Numbered from the stretch's first letter, positions 7,237-16,563 are shown. The stretch: 45,178 nucleotides of DNA from an uncultured Bacteroidales bacterium (GCA_900546395.1 URDD01000012.1:1-45178); one strand, 5' to 3'. The notes: generated by a model from the letters alone, not told the origin. Numbers and translations are program-made.

Positions 7237-9039
7237 ATGGAAATTAGGAATATCGCGATAATCGCGCATGTCGATCACGGAAAGACAACCCTTGTGGACA
7301 GGATGATCTATCAGGCACGTCAGGCAAGGGAGCAGGAAAAGCTGGGAGAGCTTATCCTCGACAATAATGATTTGGAAAGAGAAAGAGGTATCACAATCCT
7401 TGCAAAGAATGTTTCTGTTCCTTACAAGGGTGTGAAGATCAATATTATCGATACCCCGGGCCATAGTGATTTCGGTGGTGAGGTAGAGCGAGTGCTTAAT
7501 ATGGCCGATGGTGTTATCCTGCTGGTAGATGCTTTCGAAGGATGTATGCCACAGACACGTTTTGTGCTTCAGAAAGCTATCGAAATGGGCAAGAAGCCTA
7601 TTGTTGTAATCAACAAGGTGGACAAGCCGAACTGTCGTCCTGACGAGGTTCAGGAGCAGGTGTTTGACCTGATGTTCTCACTTAATGCAACAGAGGACCA
7701 GCTGGACTTCAGAACAGTATATGGAAGTGCAAAGCAGGGATGGATGTCTCTCGACTGGAAAAAGGAGACCTCAGACATAACTGCCCTGCTTGATACTATC
7801 ATTGAGGTTATTCCTGCTCCTGAGCATAGGGAAGGTACTCCGCAGATGCTTATTTCATCACTTGAGTATTCTCCTTATGTCGGACGTATTGCGATCGGAA
7901 GAATCACGAGAGGAGAACTGAAGGCCGGTATGAATATCAGCCTCTGTAAAAGATATGACATAGTGCAGAAGCAGAGAATAAAGGAACTTATGGTCTTTGA
8001 CGGACTTGCAAAGACGAAGGTGGATTCTGTGCAGTGCGGTGACATATGTGCAGTCGTAGGACTTGAGGGTTTTGAAATCGGAGATACGGTTGCTGATTTT
8101 GAAAATCCGGAGGCACTTCCTCCAATAGCGGTAGATGAGCCTACCATGAGTATGCTCTTTACGATAAACAACTCGCCTTTCTTCGGACGCGAAGGTAAGT
8201 TTGTTACATCCCGTCACTTGAAAGAGCGTCTTGAAAAAGAACTTGAAAAGAACCTTGCGTTGAGGGTAAAGCCGGGTCCTAATGCTGATTCATTCATCGT
8301 TTATGGCCGTGGTGTACTTCATTTGTCAGTACTTATAGAGACAATGAGGCGCGAGGGTTTTGAACTTCAGGTAGGTCAGCCTAAAGTACTTGACAAGACT
8401 ATTAACGGAGAAAGATGCGAGCCTATAGAGAATCTTACGATTGAGGTTCCGGAAGAGTTCGTGGGCAAGGCTATCGAGATTTCAACAAGAAGGAAAGCAG
8501 CTCTTATACATATGGAGAGCAGGGGAGACAGGACGCACCTTGACTTCGATATTCCTGCAAGAGGTCTTATGGGGTTGAGAAGCAACCTTCTTACAGCATC
8601 CCAGGGTGAGGCTGTGGTTGCTCACAGATTCAAGGGATATGAGCCTTACAAGGGTGATATTGAGCGCAGAACCAATGGTTCTCTCGTGTCTTTGGAAACG
8701 GGACCTGCTGTAGCGTACTCTATGGATAAGCTTCAGGACAGGGGACGCTTTTTCGTTAATCCGGGAGATGAAATCTATGCAGGACAGGTTGTGGGAGAGC
8801 ATACCAGGGAACGAGATCTCAACATCAATATCTGCAAGACCAAGAAATTGACCAATATGAGAGCGTCCGGAAGCGACGATAAGGTAATGCTTCCTCCTCC
8901 GATTGTCTTCTCTCTTGAAGAGGCTCTTGAATATATACAGGAGGACGAACTGGTTGAGGTTACTCCTAAGTCTATGAGAATAAGGAAAATAATCCTTGAT
9001 GAAATAGAAAGAAAGAGAAAAAACAATGATTTGGATTGA
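7237..9039 (+). CDS. typA: Ribosome-associated GTPase TypA/BipA
   Basis: 600-residue translational GTPase of the EF-G-like group that supports ribosome assembly and growth at low temperature or under stress. The GTPase motifs are intact: G1 AHVDHGKT at 10-17, the RERGIT switch at 48-53, G3 DTPG at 72-75 and G4 NKVD at 126-129. EF-G-like domains II, III and V and the BipA-specific C-terminal domain follow. The length is the family norm. The ATG at 7237 begins MEIRNIAIIAHVDHGKT, the family start. An in-frame ATG at 7189 lies on the promoter element. The stop codon overlaps the -33 region of the yceD promoter. Confidence 0.96.
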   Translation: MEIRNIAIIAHVDHGKTTLVDRMIYQARQAREQEKLGELILDNNDLERERGITILAKNVSVPYKGVKINIIDTPGHSDFGGEVERVLNMADGVILLVDAFEGCMPQTRFVLQKAIEMGKKPIVVINKVDKPNCRPDEVQEQVFDLMFSLNATEDQLDFRTVYGSAKQGWMSLDWKKETSDITALLDTIIEVIPAPEHREGTPQMLISSLEYSPYVGRIAIGRITRGELKAGMNISLCKRYDIVQKQRIKELMVFDGLAKTKVDSVQCGDICAVVGLEGFEIGDTVADFENPEALPPIAVDEPTMSMLFTINNSPFFGREGKFVTSRHLKERLEKELEKNLALRVKPGPNADSFIVYGRGVLHLSVLIETMRREGFELQVGQPKVLDKTINGERCEPIENLTIEVPEEFVGKAIEISTRRKAALIHMESRGDRTHLDFDIPARGLMGLRSNLLTASQGEAVVAHRFKGYEPYKGDIERRTNGSLVSLETGPAVAYSMDKLQDRGRFFVNPGDEIYAGQVVGEHTRERDLNINICKTKKLTNMRASGSDDKVMLPPPIVFSLEEALEYIQEDELVEVTPKSMRIRKIILDEIERKRKNNDLD

Positions 9040-9065
9040 TAATCCAAAAATATTTATTACCTTTG
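9036..9065 (+). promoter_or_regulatory. Promoter of yceD-rpmF
   Basis: TTG at 9036-9038, a 19-nt spacer, then TACCTTTG at 9058-9065, followed by the yceD ATG 24 nt later. This is one of the best matches to the Bacteroidetes sigma consensus in the window. Confidence 0.75.
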
Positions 9066-9089
9066 CACGCTCAATTCTATTTGAAGGTT

Positions 9090-9611
9090 ATGGAAAATAA
9101 TGTTTTTTTGGTGCCTCTGAATGGATTGACGGCCGGAAAGACGGAGTTCCGCTGGACGGCCGGCAAAGAGTTTTTTGAAAGTTTCGGTAACTCTGACATA
9201 CTTGATGCATCAGTGTCGGTTTCGGCTGAGGTTGAGAAATCAGGACAGTATATCGGGATTGATTGTCGGATTGACGGATATATGACTGTCGAATGTGACA
9301 GATGCCTTTCGGAACTGAAGCTTCCTGTAAATGCCGTGGCGAGACTTAGTGTCAAGTTCGGGGAAGAAGCAGGAGACTGCATTGAAGGAGAGGACGAGCG
9401 TGAGATTGTCTGTGTGCCTTCAGTGGATTCTGAATTGGACTTGGGTCAGATAGTTTATGATTATTCTTGTCTGGCTTTGCCGATGCAGAAGGTTCATCCG
9501 GAAGGGGAGTGCGATCCTGATGTGGTATCCAGATTGGGAGTCGTGAGTGAAGAAAAAAGTGAACAGGGCGGGAGTCCTTTTTCAGCTCTGAAGGATATGT
9601 TCAGGAGTTGA
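9090..9611 (+). CDS. YceD family (DUF177) protein
   Basis: 173-residue protein of the YceD/DUF177 family, recognised by the pair C-D-R-C-L after V-E in the middle of the chain, an acidic central section and its position directly upstream of rpmF. YceD proteins are implicated in 23S rRNA maturation in plants and bacteria, but their biochemical role is not settled. The start at 9090 (MENNVFLVPLNGL) follows the promoter by 24 nt. The upstream in-frame start at 9036 overlaps typA and the promoter. The gap to rpmF is 38 nt, so the two are very likely co-transcribed. Confidence 0.87.
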   Translation: MENNVFLVPLNGLTAGKTEFRWTAGKEFFESFGNSDILDASVSVSAEVEKSGQYIGIDCRIDGYMTVECDRCLSELKLPVNAVARLSVKFGEEAGDCIEGEDEREIVCVPSVDSELDLGQIVYDYSCLALPMQKVHPEGECDPDVVSRLGVVSEEKSEQGGSPFSALKDMFRS

Positions 9612-9649
9612 AACTTAAAAAGAAATATAAATATTAAAAATATAAAACA

Positions 9650-9832
9650 ATGGCACATCCGAAACACAAAGTCTCAAAAGCAAGAAGAGACAAGAGAAGA
9701 ACACATGATAAGGCTGTCGTTCCTACACTCAGCACTTGTTCAAATTGCGGTGCTACAGTAATGTATCACAGAGTATGTCCTGAGTGCGGTTATTTCAGAG
9801 GCCGTCAGATTATTGTAAAGAACGCTGAGTAA
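9650..9832 (+). CDS. rpmF: 50S ribosomal protein L32
   Basis: 60-residue ribosomal protein with the family N-terminus MAHPKHKVSKARRDKRR and a zinc ribbon of C30-x2-C33 and C43-x2-C46, so it is the zinc-binding form rather than the cysteine-free paralogue. It follows yceD as in most bacteria. The plsX-fabH pair that commonly comes next is missing: a tRNA-Arg gene starts 20 nt after the stop codon instead. Confidence 0.97.
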   Translation: MAHPKHKVSKARRDKRRTHDKAVVPTLSTCSNCGATVMYHRVCPECGYFRGRQIIVKNAE

Positions 9833-9852
9833 TCAATGTTCTTTATGGATTT

Positions 9853-9924
9853 GGTCCCGTAGTTCAACGGATAGAACGGAAGTTTCCTAAACTTTAGATA
9901 GCAGTTCGATTCTGCTCGGGACTA
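9853..9924 (+). tRNA. tRNA-Arg (anticodon CCT)
   Basis: A complete cloverleaf can be drawn. The acceptor stem GGTCCCG pairs with CGGGACT (one G-T pair at the end), with discriminator A at 9924 and no encoded CCA. The anticodon loop TTCCTAA gives CCT, reading AGG. The T-arm contains GTTCGATTC. It lies 20 nt after rpmF with no promoter in between, so it may be cut from the rpmF transcript. Confidence 0.94.
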
Positions 9925-9932
9925 CATTTTGT

Positions 9933-9964
9933 AAATAACCTCGTGAGTTTCACGAGGTTATTTT
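9933..9964 (+). terminator. Terminator after tRNA-Arg
   Basis: AAATAACCTCGTG (9933-9945) pairs perfectly with CACGAGGTTATTT (9951-9963) around a 5-nt loop and continues into TTTT. It ends the yceD-rpmF-tRNA-Arg unit. Confidence 0.85.
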
Positions 9965-9978
9965 GTCGCATATATGCC

Positions 9979-10010
9979 TTTGGAAATTAGAGTAAAAAGA
10001 TATAAATTTG
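9979..10010 (+). promoter_or_regulatory. Promoter of ridA
   Basis: TTTG at 9979-9982, a 20-nt spacer, then TAAATTTG at 10003-10010. The predicted leader before the ridA ATG is about 55 nt. Confidence 0.65.
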
Positions 10011-10073
10011 CATATTTATGCAGAGTCAGTATTAAGTTGCTCTGTGTGAAAAAACAATTAAAAATATTAAGTG

Positions 10074-10448
10074 ATGAAAAAAGTAATTGCTACGCCAAAT
10101 GCTCCTAAGGCGGTCGGACCTTATTCACAGGCCATCGAAGTGAATGGAACTCTTTATATTTCAGGTCAGATACCTGTAGTACCTGCTGACGGTTCTGTCC
10201 CTGAGGCTATTGCCGATCAGGCCCGTCAGTCGTTGAAAAATATCGGTGCTATTCTGGAAGAAGCCGGCATGACATATGATAATGTCGTTAAGACTACTGT
10301 CCTTTTGGCTGACATTGCTGATTTTGCTGCAGCAAATGCAGTTTACGCTGAGTTCTTTACTGCTGATAAGCCGGCAAGGGCCTGCTATCAGGTAGCTGCT
10401 CTTCCGCTTGGCGTGAAGATTGAGATAGAAGCTATCGCGGTAAAGTAG
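10074..10448 (+). CDS. ridA: RidA family 2-iminobutanoate/2-iminopropanoate deaminase
   Basis: 124-residue YjgF/RidA protein that hydrolyses reactive enamine/imine intermediates released by PLP-dependent dehydratases. The family features are present: APKAVGPYSQAIEVNGTLYISGQ near the start, and a substrate-binding arginine in KPARACYQVAALP followed by KIEIEAIA at the end. The ATG at 10074 is preferred to the GTG immediately before it. The stop codon is only 7 nt from the next gene, so ridA and the large unknown protein are co-transcribed. That pairing has no obvious metabolic explanation. Confidence 0.94.
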   Translation: MKKVIATPNAPKAVGPYSQAIEVNGTLYISGQIPVVPADGSVPEAIADQARQSLKNIGAILEEAGMTYDNVVKTTVLLADIADFAAANAVYAEFFTADKPARACYQVAALPLGVKIEIEAIAVK

Positions 10449-10455
10449 TTTTTTT

Positions 10456-12729
10456 ATGAGCAAAAAGGCCATTATAGCCGGTATAGCAGTATTGTCGTTG
10501 CTGGCAGTTGCAGTTGCTGTATCTGTATTTTTTCTTTATTCCGGAACAGGAGTGAAGCAGGTTTCTTCGCTTGCTTCGGATTCCGAAACAGGACTGTTGT
10601 CAGCTGTTCCTTCCGATGCTGTGGCTGTGGCTGAATTTGAAGATTTGAAGACAGCTTGCAGGATGATTGCGGATTCTGCCGGCTGTCTTCATTATTTCTT
10701 GGGAAACGTGGCTGGAGGTCAGATGGAGGCTTTTCTCAAAAAGGCTTCTGGTCAGGGACTTGGTTCTCTCAAGTCTTCCGGCGCAGTGATGTCTTTGCAT
10801 TATAACGGTTCTCTGGTGCCTCTTCTTGTAGTGGATGCAGGAAGGGCTGGAAGTTCCATTTCTGATGACGACAAGGCATTTATGGATTGTGCGTCATCTT
10901 TCGGCCTTTCAGCTATTTCGATAGACGGACAGGAAAGCGGCGCAGAAAAAAATTATATTTCGAGGAGAAGGCTGTTGGCTGTTTCTTATTCTGACGTCTT
11001 TGTAAAGTCATCAGAGAGACACATGTCCAAAGGAATTTCTATTCTGGACTCGGACGGTTTCGCATCTTGTGCCGGCAGTACGGGCGCTGGCAACAGGTTT
11101 TTTGTTTCAAGTTCCCAGATTGGAAAGCTTTTTACAGGGCTGATGCAGAAGAGCACATACGGCTTTGCTGATTTCTTGAAGAAATATGCAGACTGGACAG
11201 CCTTTTCCGTGGAAGACAATGAAACTTCAAGGTTAATATTGACAGGAAGATCCAGCTATGAAGATGGAATAGAAGATTTTATAAATGTATTCGGAAAATA
11301 TTCTCCTGCAAAATCTCAAGTGACATCTGTTCTTCCTTACTATACTGCATTTTTTGCTACTTTGCCGGTTTCTGATATCAAGGCCTGTACAGGAGCGCTG
11401 GATACATTCTGGGATGCGTCTGGAAGACTGGATAAAATGCAGTCTCAGCGTCATGGTTTGCGGAAGAAAACCGGGATTGACCCGCTTCAGTGGGCTCTGT
11501 CTCTGGATATTGGAGAAATGGCTCTTGCTGCCTTCAGGGCGGATGGAGTCATGGAAAGCGTTTTGCTTGTAAAACTCGGTAATTGTGACCTTAAAACCGT
11601 ATTTAAGGACTTTGATAAAGTGCCGGGAAGAAAAGCATCCCTTAAGATCTGTGCAAATCCATATACCGGTTTTGCCTCGACTGTATTCGGACCGTATTTC
11701 AGTCTGGCAGATGAATCCTGTTATACATTAGTGGACGGATGGGCTGTAATTGGAAGCCGAAATGCCATTTCTGAATATGCCGAAGGCCGGGCTCTGGCAA
11801 ATTCACTGTCCGAGTATATGTCCGATTCATCTGTACAGTCGTTGTTATCTGCAAAAGAGCAGTATTTTGTGACCTATACATCTGTTTCTGATGCGGCAGG
11901 TGAATACAAGAATTTCATGAAGCCGTCTTATGCATCGTCATTCGAGGCTTTGGCATCAGGTTTCAATTATGTTCCGGTGCTATTTTCCATTTCCAGGGAC
12001 AAAGCCGGAATCTATGCCGGTCTCGCAGCCGGAAGGGTCAATGTTACAAAGAGTAAAGCTCCTGTTTATGAGAGGGATACTACTGTTGTTGTCTCTAAAG
12101 GACCGTTTAAGGTAAAAAATTCCGGTACAGGTGAAATGAATCTTTTCTATCAGCAGGACAACAATTACCTTTGTCTCAAGACCACAGGAGGAAAAGGCCT
12201 TTGGGCTGTCCCGTTTTCTGCTCCTATATGCGGAAATGCCGGTACTGTCGATTATTTTGCGAACGGAAAGCTCCAGATTCTGTTTGCATCAGGCAGCAGT
12301 CTTTATCTTATTGACAGACTGGGACGGTATGTCTCTCCGTTTCCTGTAAAGTTGGGCAAGGAGGTTTTGCTGGGGCCGGGCATATATGATTTCAACAAAT
12401 CCAGAAAGTACAATGTTCTTGTACTCCATAAGGACAATACAATAGAAATGTATAATCTTCAGGGCAAGAAGCCGGCTCAGTGGAAGACGATAACGGCGAA
12501 AGAGACAATCAAGGGATTGCCTGAGCTGATAAAGGCTGGTGGCCGGTCCTATTGGGTTGTTAGAACTTCTATTCAGACATTGATTTATGGTTTCTATGGC
12601 GGAGAGCCTATTACTGTATTTTCAGGAGACAAGATGATCAGGCCTGACAGTAAGGTTACACCTGGAGACGGAGCAAGTGTCAGTGTCGTATGCTATGACG
12701 GAAAAACACATACTATAAAGCTTAAGTAA
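10456..12729 (+). CDS. Membrane-anchored protein of unknown function (757 aa)
   Basis: I do not recognise the family with confidence. The first residues are basic, and residues about 5-27 form a hydrophobic membrane anchor or uncleaved signal (IIAGIAVLSLLAVAVAVSVFFL), with the rest presumably periplasmic. The body, up to about residue 540, is Ser/Ala-rich with repeated phrases such as FFATLPVSDIK, YFVTYTSVSD and ISIDG, somewhat like DUF3352-type envelope proteins. Residues about 560-757 contain short beta-strand repeats (GLWAVPFSAPI, LQILFASGSSLYLIDRLGR, YNVLVLHKDNTIEMYNLQGK) that look like blades of a PQQ/WD-type propeller. It is co-transcribed with ridA. Confidence 0.7.
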   Translation: MSKKAIIAGIAVLSLLAVAVAVSVFFLYSGTGVKQVSSLASDSETGLLSAVPSDAVAVAEFEDLKTACRMIADSAGCLHYFLGNVAGGQMEAFLKKASGQGLGSLKSSGAVMSLHYNGSLVPLLVVDAGRAGSSISDDDKAFMDCASSFGLSAISIDGQESGAEKNYISRRRLLAVSYSDVFVKSSERHMSKGISILDSDGFASCAGSTGAGNRFFVSSSQIGKLFTGLMQKSTYGFADFLKKYADWTAFSVEDNETSRLILTGRSSYEDGIEDFINVFGKYSPAKSQVTSVLPYYTAFFATLPVSDIKACTGALDTFWDASGRLDKMQSQRHGLRKKTGIDPLQWALSLDIGEMALAAFRADGVMESVLLVKLGNCDLKTVFKDFDKVPGRKASLKICANPYTGFASTVFGPYFSLADESCYTLVDGWAVIGSRNAISEYAEGRALANSLSEYMSDSSVQSLLSAKEQYFVTYTSVSDAAGEYKNFMKPSYASSFEALASGFNYVPVLFSISRDKAGIYAGLAAGRVNVTKSKAPVYERDTTVVVSKGPFKVKNSGTGEMNLFYQQDNNYLCLKTTGGKGLWAVPFSAPICGNAGTVDYFANGKLQILFASGSSLYLIDRLGRYVSPFPVKLGKEVLLGPGIYDFNKSRKYNVLVLHKDNTIEMYNLQGKKPAQWKTITAKETIKGLPELIKAGGRSYWVVRTSIQTLIYGFYGGEPITVFSGDKMIRPDSKVTPGDGASVSVVCYDGKTHTIKLK

Positions 12730-12774
12730 TACAAACTTAATCAGACGATAAGATTCTTCAGTAAAAAAATTTGT

Positions 12775-14436
12775 ATGGAAAAATTTCAATCAGTAAATAA
12801 ACTTTATCAGAAAAGTTTTGTGGAAAACTGGGACAGACCTGCTCTGTCAAATTACCAGGGAGTAACTTTGCATTACAGGGATGTAGCCAGACGTATTGCC
12901 AAGATGCATATCATGTATGAGCATTGCGGGCTTGTAAAAGGTGATAAGGTGGCTATATGTTCAAGGAATCAGGCTAACTGGGGCGTATCTTTTATTTCGG
13001 CTCTTACATATGGTGCCGTTCCAGTTCCTATTCTGCATGAATTCAAGCCAGGAAATATTCATCATCTGGTAAACCACTCTGAGGCAAAAATACTTTTTGT
13101 CGATGATGTAGTCTGGGAGGGTTTGAGTGAGAATGAAATGCCTACTCTGCAGGCGGTTATACAGATAAATACTTTCTCTTTCCTGTATGCAAAATCTGAG
13201 AAGATCAACGAAGTGCGTCAGCATCTCAATGAGCTTTTCGGAAAGAAGTATCCTATGAATTTTACTCCGGAGTGTCTGGATTATTATGAGGACAAGCCGG
13301 ATGAACTGGCTCTGATAAATTATACTTCAGGAACTTCAGGTTTCTCAAAGGGAGTAATGATTCCATATAGGGCTCTGTTCTCCAACATAGCATTTGCATG
13401 TAAGGTGCTTCCTATGATTGGCAATACGTCCAAGGTAGTAGCCATGCTTCCGTCTGCTCATATGTACGGTATGATGTTCGAGCTGCTTTTCGAACTTACA
13501 GTCGGTGCGCACGTGCATTTCCTTACAAGAGTCCCGAGTCCTAAGATTATTCTTCAGGCTCTTTCTGAGGTCAAACCTTGTGTCGTGATTGCTGTTCCTC
13601 TTATAATCGAGAAAGTATATAAAAGTAAGTTGAAGCCTGTACTTGAGAAGAACGGCATTAAGTTCCTTATGAAGCTTCCTGGTCTGGATCAGGTGATAAT
13701 GAAAAAGATAAGGACTGAGCTTGTCGAGGCTTTCGGAGGGGCATTTGAAGAAGTGATTATAGGTGGAGCAGCCTTTAACAAGGAGGTAGAGTCCTTTATG
13801 AAAAAAATCAATTTCCCTTATACCGTAGGTTATGGTATGACTGAGTGTGCGCCTATTATTAGTTACGATGACTGGAAAACAGTAAAGCAGTTTTCGTGCG
13901 GAAAGGCTGCTCCTAATATGGAGATAAGGATTGATTCCGATGATCCTCAGAACGTACCTGGTGAAGTTCAGGTGAAGGGAATGAATGTCTGTCTCGGTTA
14001 TTATAAAAATGATGAGGCTACAAAAGCCGTATTTACAGATGACGGATGGTTCAAGACTGGGGATATGGGTATTCTTGACAAGGACGGATATCTTTTCCTT
14101 CGCGGACGTTCAAAATGTATGATTCTCGGTCCGTCGGGACAGAATATTTATCCGGAGGAAATCGAATGTGTGCTCAATACTATGCCTTATGTAGTTGATT
14201 CACTGGTAATTGAGGAAGAGGGTAGCCTTACGGCACTCATATATCCTGACTTTCACCAGGGTGAACTTGACGGACTTACTCGCGATGCACTTGAAAAGAC
14301 TCTCAATGAGTCTCTGGCAGGAGCTAATGCCGAACTTCCAAACTATGCCAGAATCAAGAAACTTGAAATTCTTCCTGAAGATTTTGAGCGTACGCCTAAG
14401 CGCAGCATCAAGAGATACCTCTATCAGAGGAACTAA
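12775..14436 (+). CDS. AMP-dependent acyl-CoA synthetase/ligase (long-chain fatty-acid type)
   Basis: 553-residue ANL-superfamily enzyme that activates a carboxylic acid, probably a fatty acid, to an acyl-adenylate and then an acyl-CoA. The P-loop-like motif YTSGTSGFSKG is at 183-193, the VGYGMTECAP motif (A5) and GWFKTGDMG (A7/A8) follow, and the C-terminus RTPKRSIKRYLY carries the catalytic lysine region (K546). There is no N-terminal signal. Substrate length cannot be read from sequence alone; an acyl-ACP or other carboxylate ligase role is also possible. It lies 45 nt after the unknown envelope protein and 64 nt before the dCMP deaminase. Confidence 0.88.
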   Translation: MEKFQSVNKLYQKSFVENWDRPALSNYQGVTLHYRDVARRIAKMHIMYEHCGLVKGDKVAICSRNQANWGVSFISALTYGAVPVPILHEFKPGNIHHLVNHSEAKILFVDDVVWEGLSENEMPTLQAVIQINTFSFLYAKSEKINEVRQHLNELFGKKYPMNFTPECLDYYEDKPDELALINYTSGTSGFSKGVMIPYRALFSNIAFACKVLPMIGNTSKVVAMLPSAHMYGMMFELLFELTVGAHVHFLTRVPSPKIILQALSEVKPCVVIAVPLIIEKVYKSKLKPVLEKNGIKFLMKLPGLDQVIMKKIRTELVEAFGGAFEEVIIGGAAFNKEVESFMKKINFPYTVGYGMTECAPIISYDDWKTVKQFSCGKAAPNMEIRIDSDDPQNVPGEVQVKGMNVCLGYYKNDEATKAVFTDDGWFKTGDMGILDKDGYLFLRGRSKCMILGPSGQNIYPEEIECVLNTMPYVVDSLVIEEEGSLTALIYPDFHQGELDGLTRDALEKTLNESLAGANAELPNYARIKKLEILPEDFERTPKRSIKRYLYQRN

Positions 14437-14500
14437 GATGTCGGATTTGTTGGAGACATTTGATTTACCAATACAGGTTCAATAGATTTAGAGTAGGGTA

Positions 14501-14905
14501 ATGGAAAAGTTTGACCACAGTTATTTGCAAATGGCTGCAATATGGGCGCAGAATTCATATTGCAGAAGACGTCAGGTGGGAGCCCTTCTCGTGAAGGACA
14601 GAATGATTATTTCTGACGGCTACAATGGGACTCCATCTGGTTTTGAAAACAATTGCGAAGATGAGAATGGTGTGACTAAGCCGTATGTCCTGCATGCCGA
14701 GGCCAATGCCATTACTAAAGTGGCAAAGTCAGGCAACAGCAGCAAAGGTGCTACATTATATGTAACTGCTTCTCCCTGCCTTGAATGTGCAAAACTTATC
14801 ATTCAGGCAGGAATCAGCAGGGTGGTATATAAGGATGAGTATCGTTTGACGGATGGAGTCGATTTGCTCAGAAGAGCAGGAGTCGAAGTTGAAAAGGTAG
14901 ATTGA
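14501..14905 (+). CDS. Deoxycytidylate (dCMP) deaminase
   Basis: 134-residue zinc-dependent deaminase that turns dCMP into dUMP for thymidylate synthesis. The ligand motifs are HAEANA (His-Ala-Glu) and SPCLECAKLI (two Cys). The N-terminus DHSYLQMAAIWAQNS and the GYNGTPSGF loop are typical of dCMP deaminases (ComEB type) rather than cytidine deaminases. The stop codon TGA shares its last base with the ATG of the S41 protease, so the two are translationally coupled. Confidence 0.92.
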   Translation: MEKFDHSYLQMAAIWAQNSYCRRRQVGALLVKDRMIISDGYNGTPSGFENNCEDENGVTKPYVLHAEANAITKVAKSGNSSKGATLYVTASPCLECAKLIIQAGISRVVYKDEYRLTDGVDLLRRAGVEVEKVD

Positions 14906-16488
14906 TGGAAAAAAGCAGAATAAATATTCTTTTTGTTGCACTCCTTGGCGTTGTCATAGGAGTGCTTGTTTCAGTTACTGCGACCAAGTATTATGTCGCT
15001 AACAGGAAATTTGACGGTGACTATAACCGCTGGCGCAAGTTAAATCTTATTTTGGAGCAGGTGCAGGCAAATTATGTCGATACTATTGACATGAAGAAGA
15101 TGACAGATGCTGCTGTAGTTGCTGCTCTTGCAGAGCTTGATCCTCATTCAGTTTATCTGCCTCCCGTTGACTTGAAAGAGTCTGAGACTGATCTTGCAGG
15201 CAATTTCGACGGTATTGGAATTCAGTTCAATGTACCGAATGATACTGCCATAGTTCTTAATGTAATCCCCGGAGGCCCGTCTGAAAAAGCAGGTCTGATT
15301 CAGGGTGACCGTATTCTTAATGTGCAGGGGAAGAATATTGCCGGAGTAAAGACGCCTCAGGACAGCATGGTCCGTCTTATGAAAGGGCCGTCCGGATCTA
15401 AAGTCAAGATTATTGTGAGCAGGTCAGGTACAGAAATTCCTTTTGAGATTGTCAGGGGAAAAATACCTGTAAAATGTGTAGATGCAGCATTTTTGATAAA
15501 TGATACAACCGGATATATAAGGTTGTCCAAATTTACAAGAACTACCTTTGCAGAGTTTTCGGAAGCCTCTTCCAGATTACTTGAGAATGGGATGAAGCAC
15601 CTTATCTTTGATCTTAGAGGAAATACAGGCGGTTATTTTGACCAGTCATTCCTGCTTTGTAATGAATTTTTAGATAAAGGGGCACCTATAGTTTATATGC
15701 AGGGGCTGCACAGGTCAAGACAGGATTTCAATGCTGATGGCAGGGGAACGCTGCGTGACGTCAGACTGTCTGTTCTTATAGACGAATCTTCTGCATCTTC
15801 AAGTGAGATTTTTGCCGGTGCTATTCAGGATAATGACAGGGGAGTAATCCTGGGACGCAGGTCTTTCGGAAAGGGGCTTGTGCAGGAACCTGTAAACTTT
15901 ACTGACGGATCAGGGATCAGGCTTACAGTGGCCCGTTTCTATACTCCGTCCGGAAGATGCATACAGAAGCCTTATTCTGACGGTGCTGGATATGCATATG
16001 ATATCTATGAACGTTTCAGACATGGGGAGATGACGGATGCAGACAGTATCCAGGTAGATACAAGCAATGTATATTATACTTCCAATGGCAGGAAAGTGTA
16101 CGGAGGAGGAGGTATTATTCCGGATGTCTTTGTTCCGATGGATACAACCAGAGCAACAGACTTTTTTATAAAGTGTAACAGAAAAGCTACACAGATGCGC
16201 TTTGCTTCCGCTATGTTTGACAAGTACAAGTCAGAGCTTTCGTCTATTTCAGACTTTGGAAAGCTGGACAGATATCTGGAAGGTTTGGATCTTGCATCGC
16301 AATTCCTGAATTTCGCAGCTGAAAAAGACAAGCTTGTTCCCGCACCTGGCGAATGGAAGAAAACGGAAAGTTATATGATGCCTCAGTTAAAGGCTCTTGT
16401 AGGCCGTTATTCAAAACTTGACGATGAGGCCTTTTACAGATTTTATCTGGTAATTGATGAAACAGTATGTAAGGCGATGGTTAACTGA
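14905..16488 (+). CDS. S41 family C-terminal processing peptidase
   Basis: 527-residue protease of the CtpA/Prc family. An N-terminal membrane anchor lies at about 8-28, a PDZ domain at about 90-175 (GIGIQFNVPNDTAIVLNVIPG, AGLIQGDRILNV), and the S41 catalytic core follows. The catalytic serine lies in the SASSSE cluster at 296-301 and the lysine is K323 in SFGKG. Such enzymes cleave periplasmic proteins at their C-termini, and in Bacteroidota several paralogues are common. The start ATG overlaps the dCMP deaminase stop codon by one base; the TTG three bases earlier is less likely. A hairpin terminator follows at 16511. Confidence 0.93.
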   Translation: MEKSRINILFVALLGVVIGVLVSVTATKYYVANRKFDGDYNRWRKLNLILEQVQANYVDTIDMKKMTDAAVVAALAELDPHSVYLPPVDLKESETDLAGNFDGIGIQFNVPNDTAIVLNVIPGGPSEKAGLIQGDRILNVQGKNIAGVKTPQDSMVRLMKGPSGSKVKIIVSRSGTEIPFEIVRGKIPVKCVDAAFLINDTTGYIRLSKFTRTTFAEFSEASSRLLENGMKHLIFDLRGNTGGYFDQSFLLCNEFLDKGAPIVYMQGLHRSRQDFNADGRGTLRDVRLSVLIDESSASSSEIFAGAIQDNDRGVILGRRSFGKGLVQEPVNFTDGSGIRLTVARFYTPSGRCIQKPYSDGAGYAYDIYERFRHGEMTDADSIQVDTSNVYYTSNGRKVYGGGGIIPDVFVPMDTTRATDFFIKCNRKATQMRFASAMFDKYKSELSSISDFGKLDRYLEGLDLASQFLNFAAEKDKLVPAPGEWKKTESYMMPQLKALVGRYSKLDDEAFYRFYLVIDETVCKAMVN

Positions 16489-16510
16489 TATATCATCATA
16501 AAGTATTAAG

Positions 16511-16559
16511 AAAAGAGGGATGAATCCAAACCATAAGGTTTTGAGGTCATCCCTCTTTT
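16511..16559. terminator. Bidirectional terminator between the S41 protease and TonB-like genes
   Basis: AAAAGAGGGATGA (16511-16523) pairs perfectly with TCATCCCTCTTTT (16547-16559), with an inner AAACC/GGTTT stem. The run of T on one side and A on the other lets it serve both converging genes. Confidence 0.85.
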
Positions 16560-16563
16560 TCTT

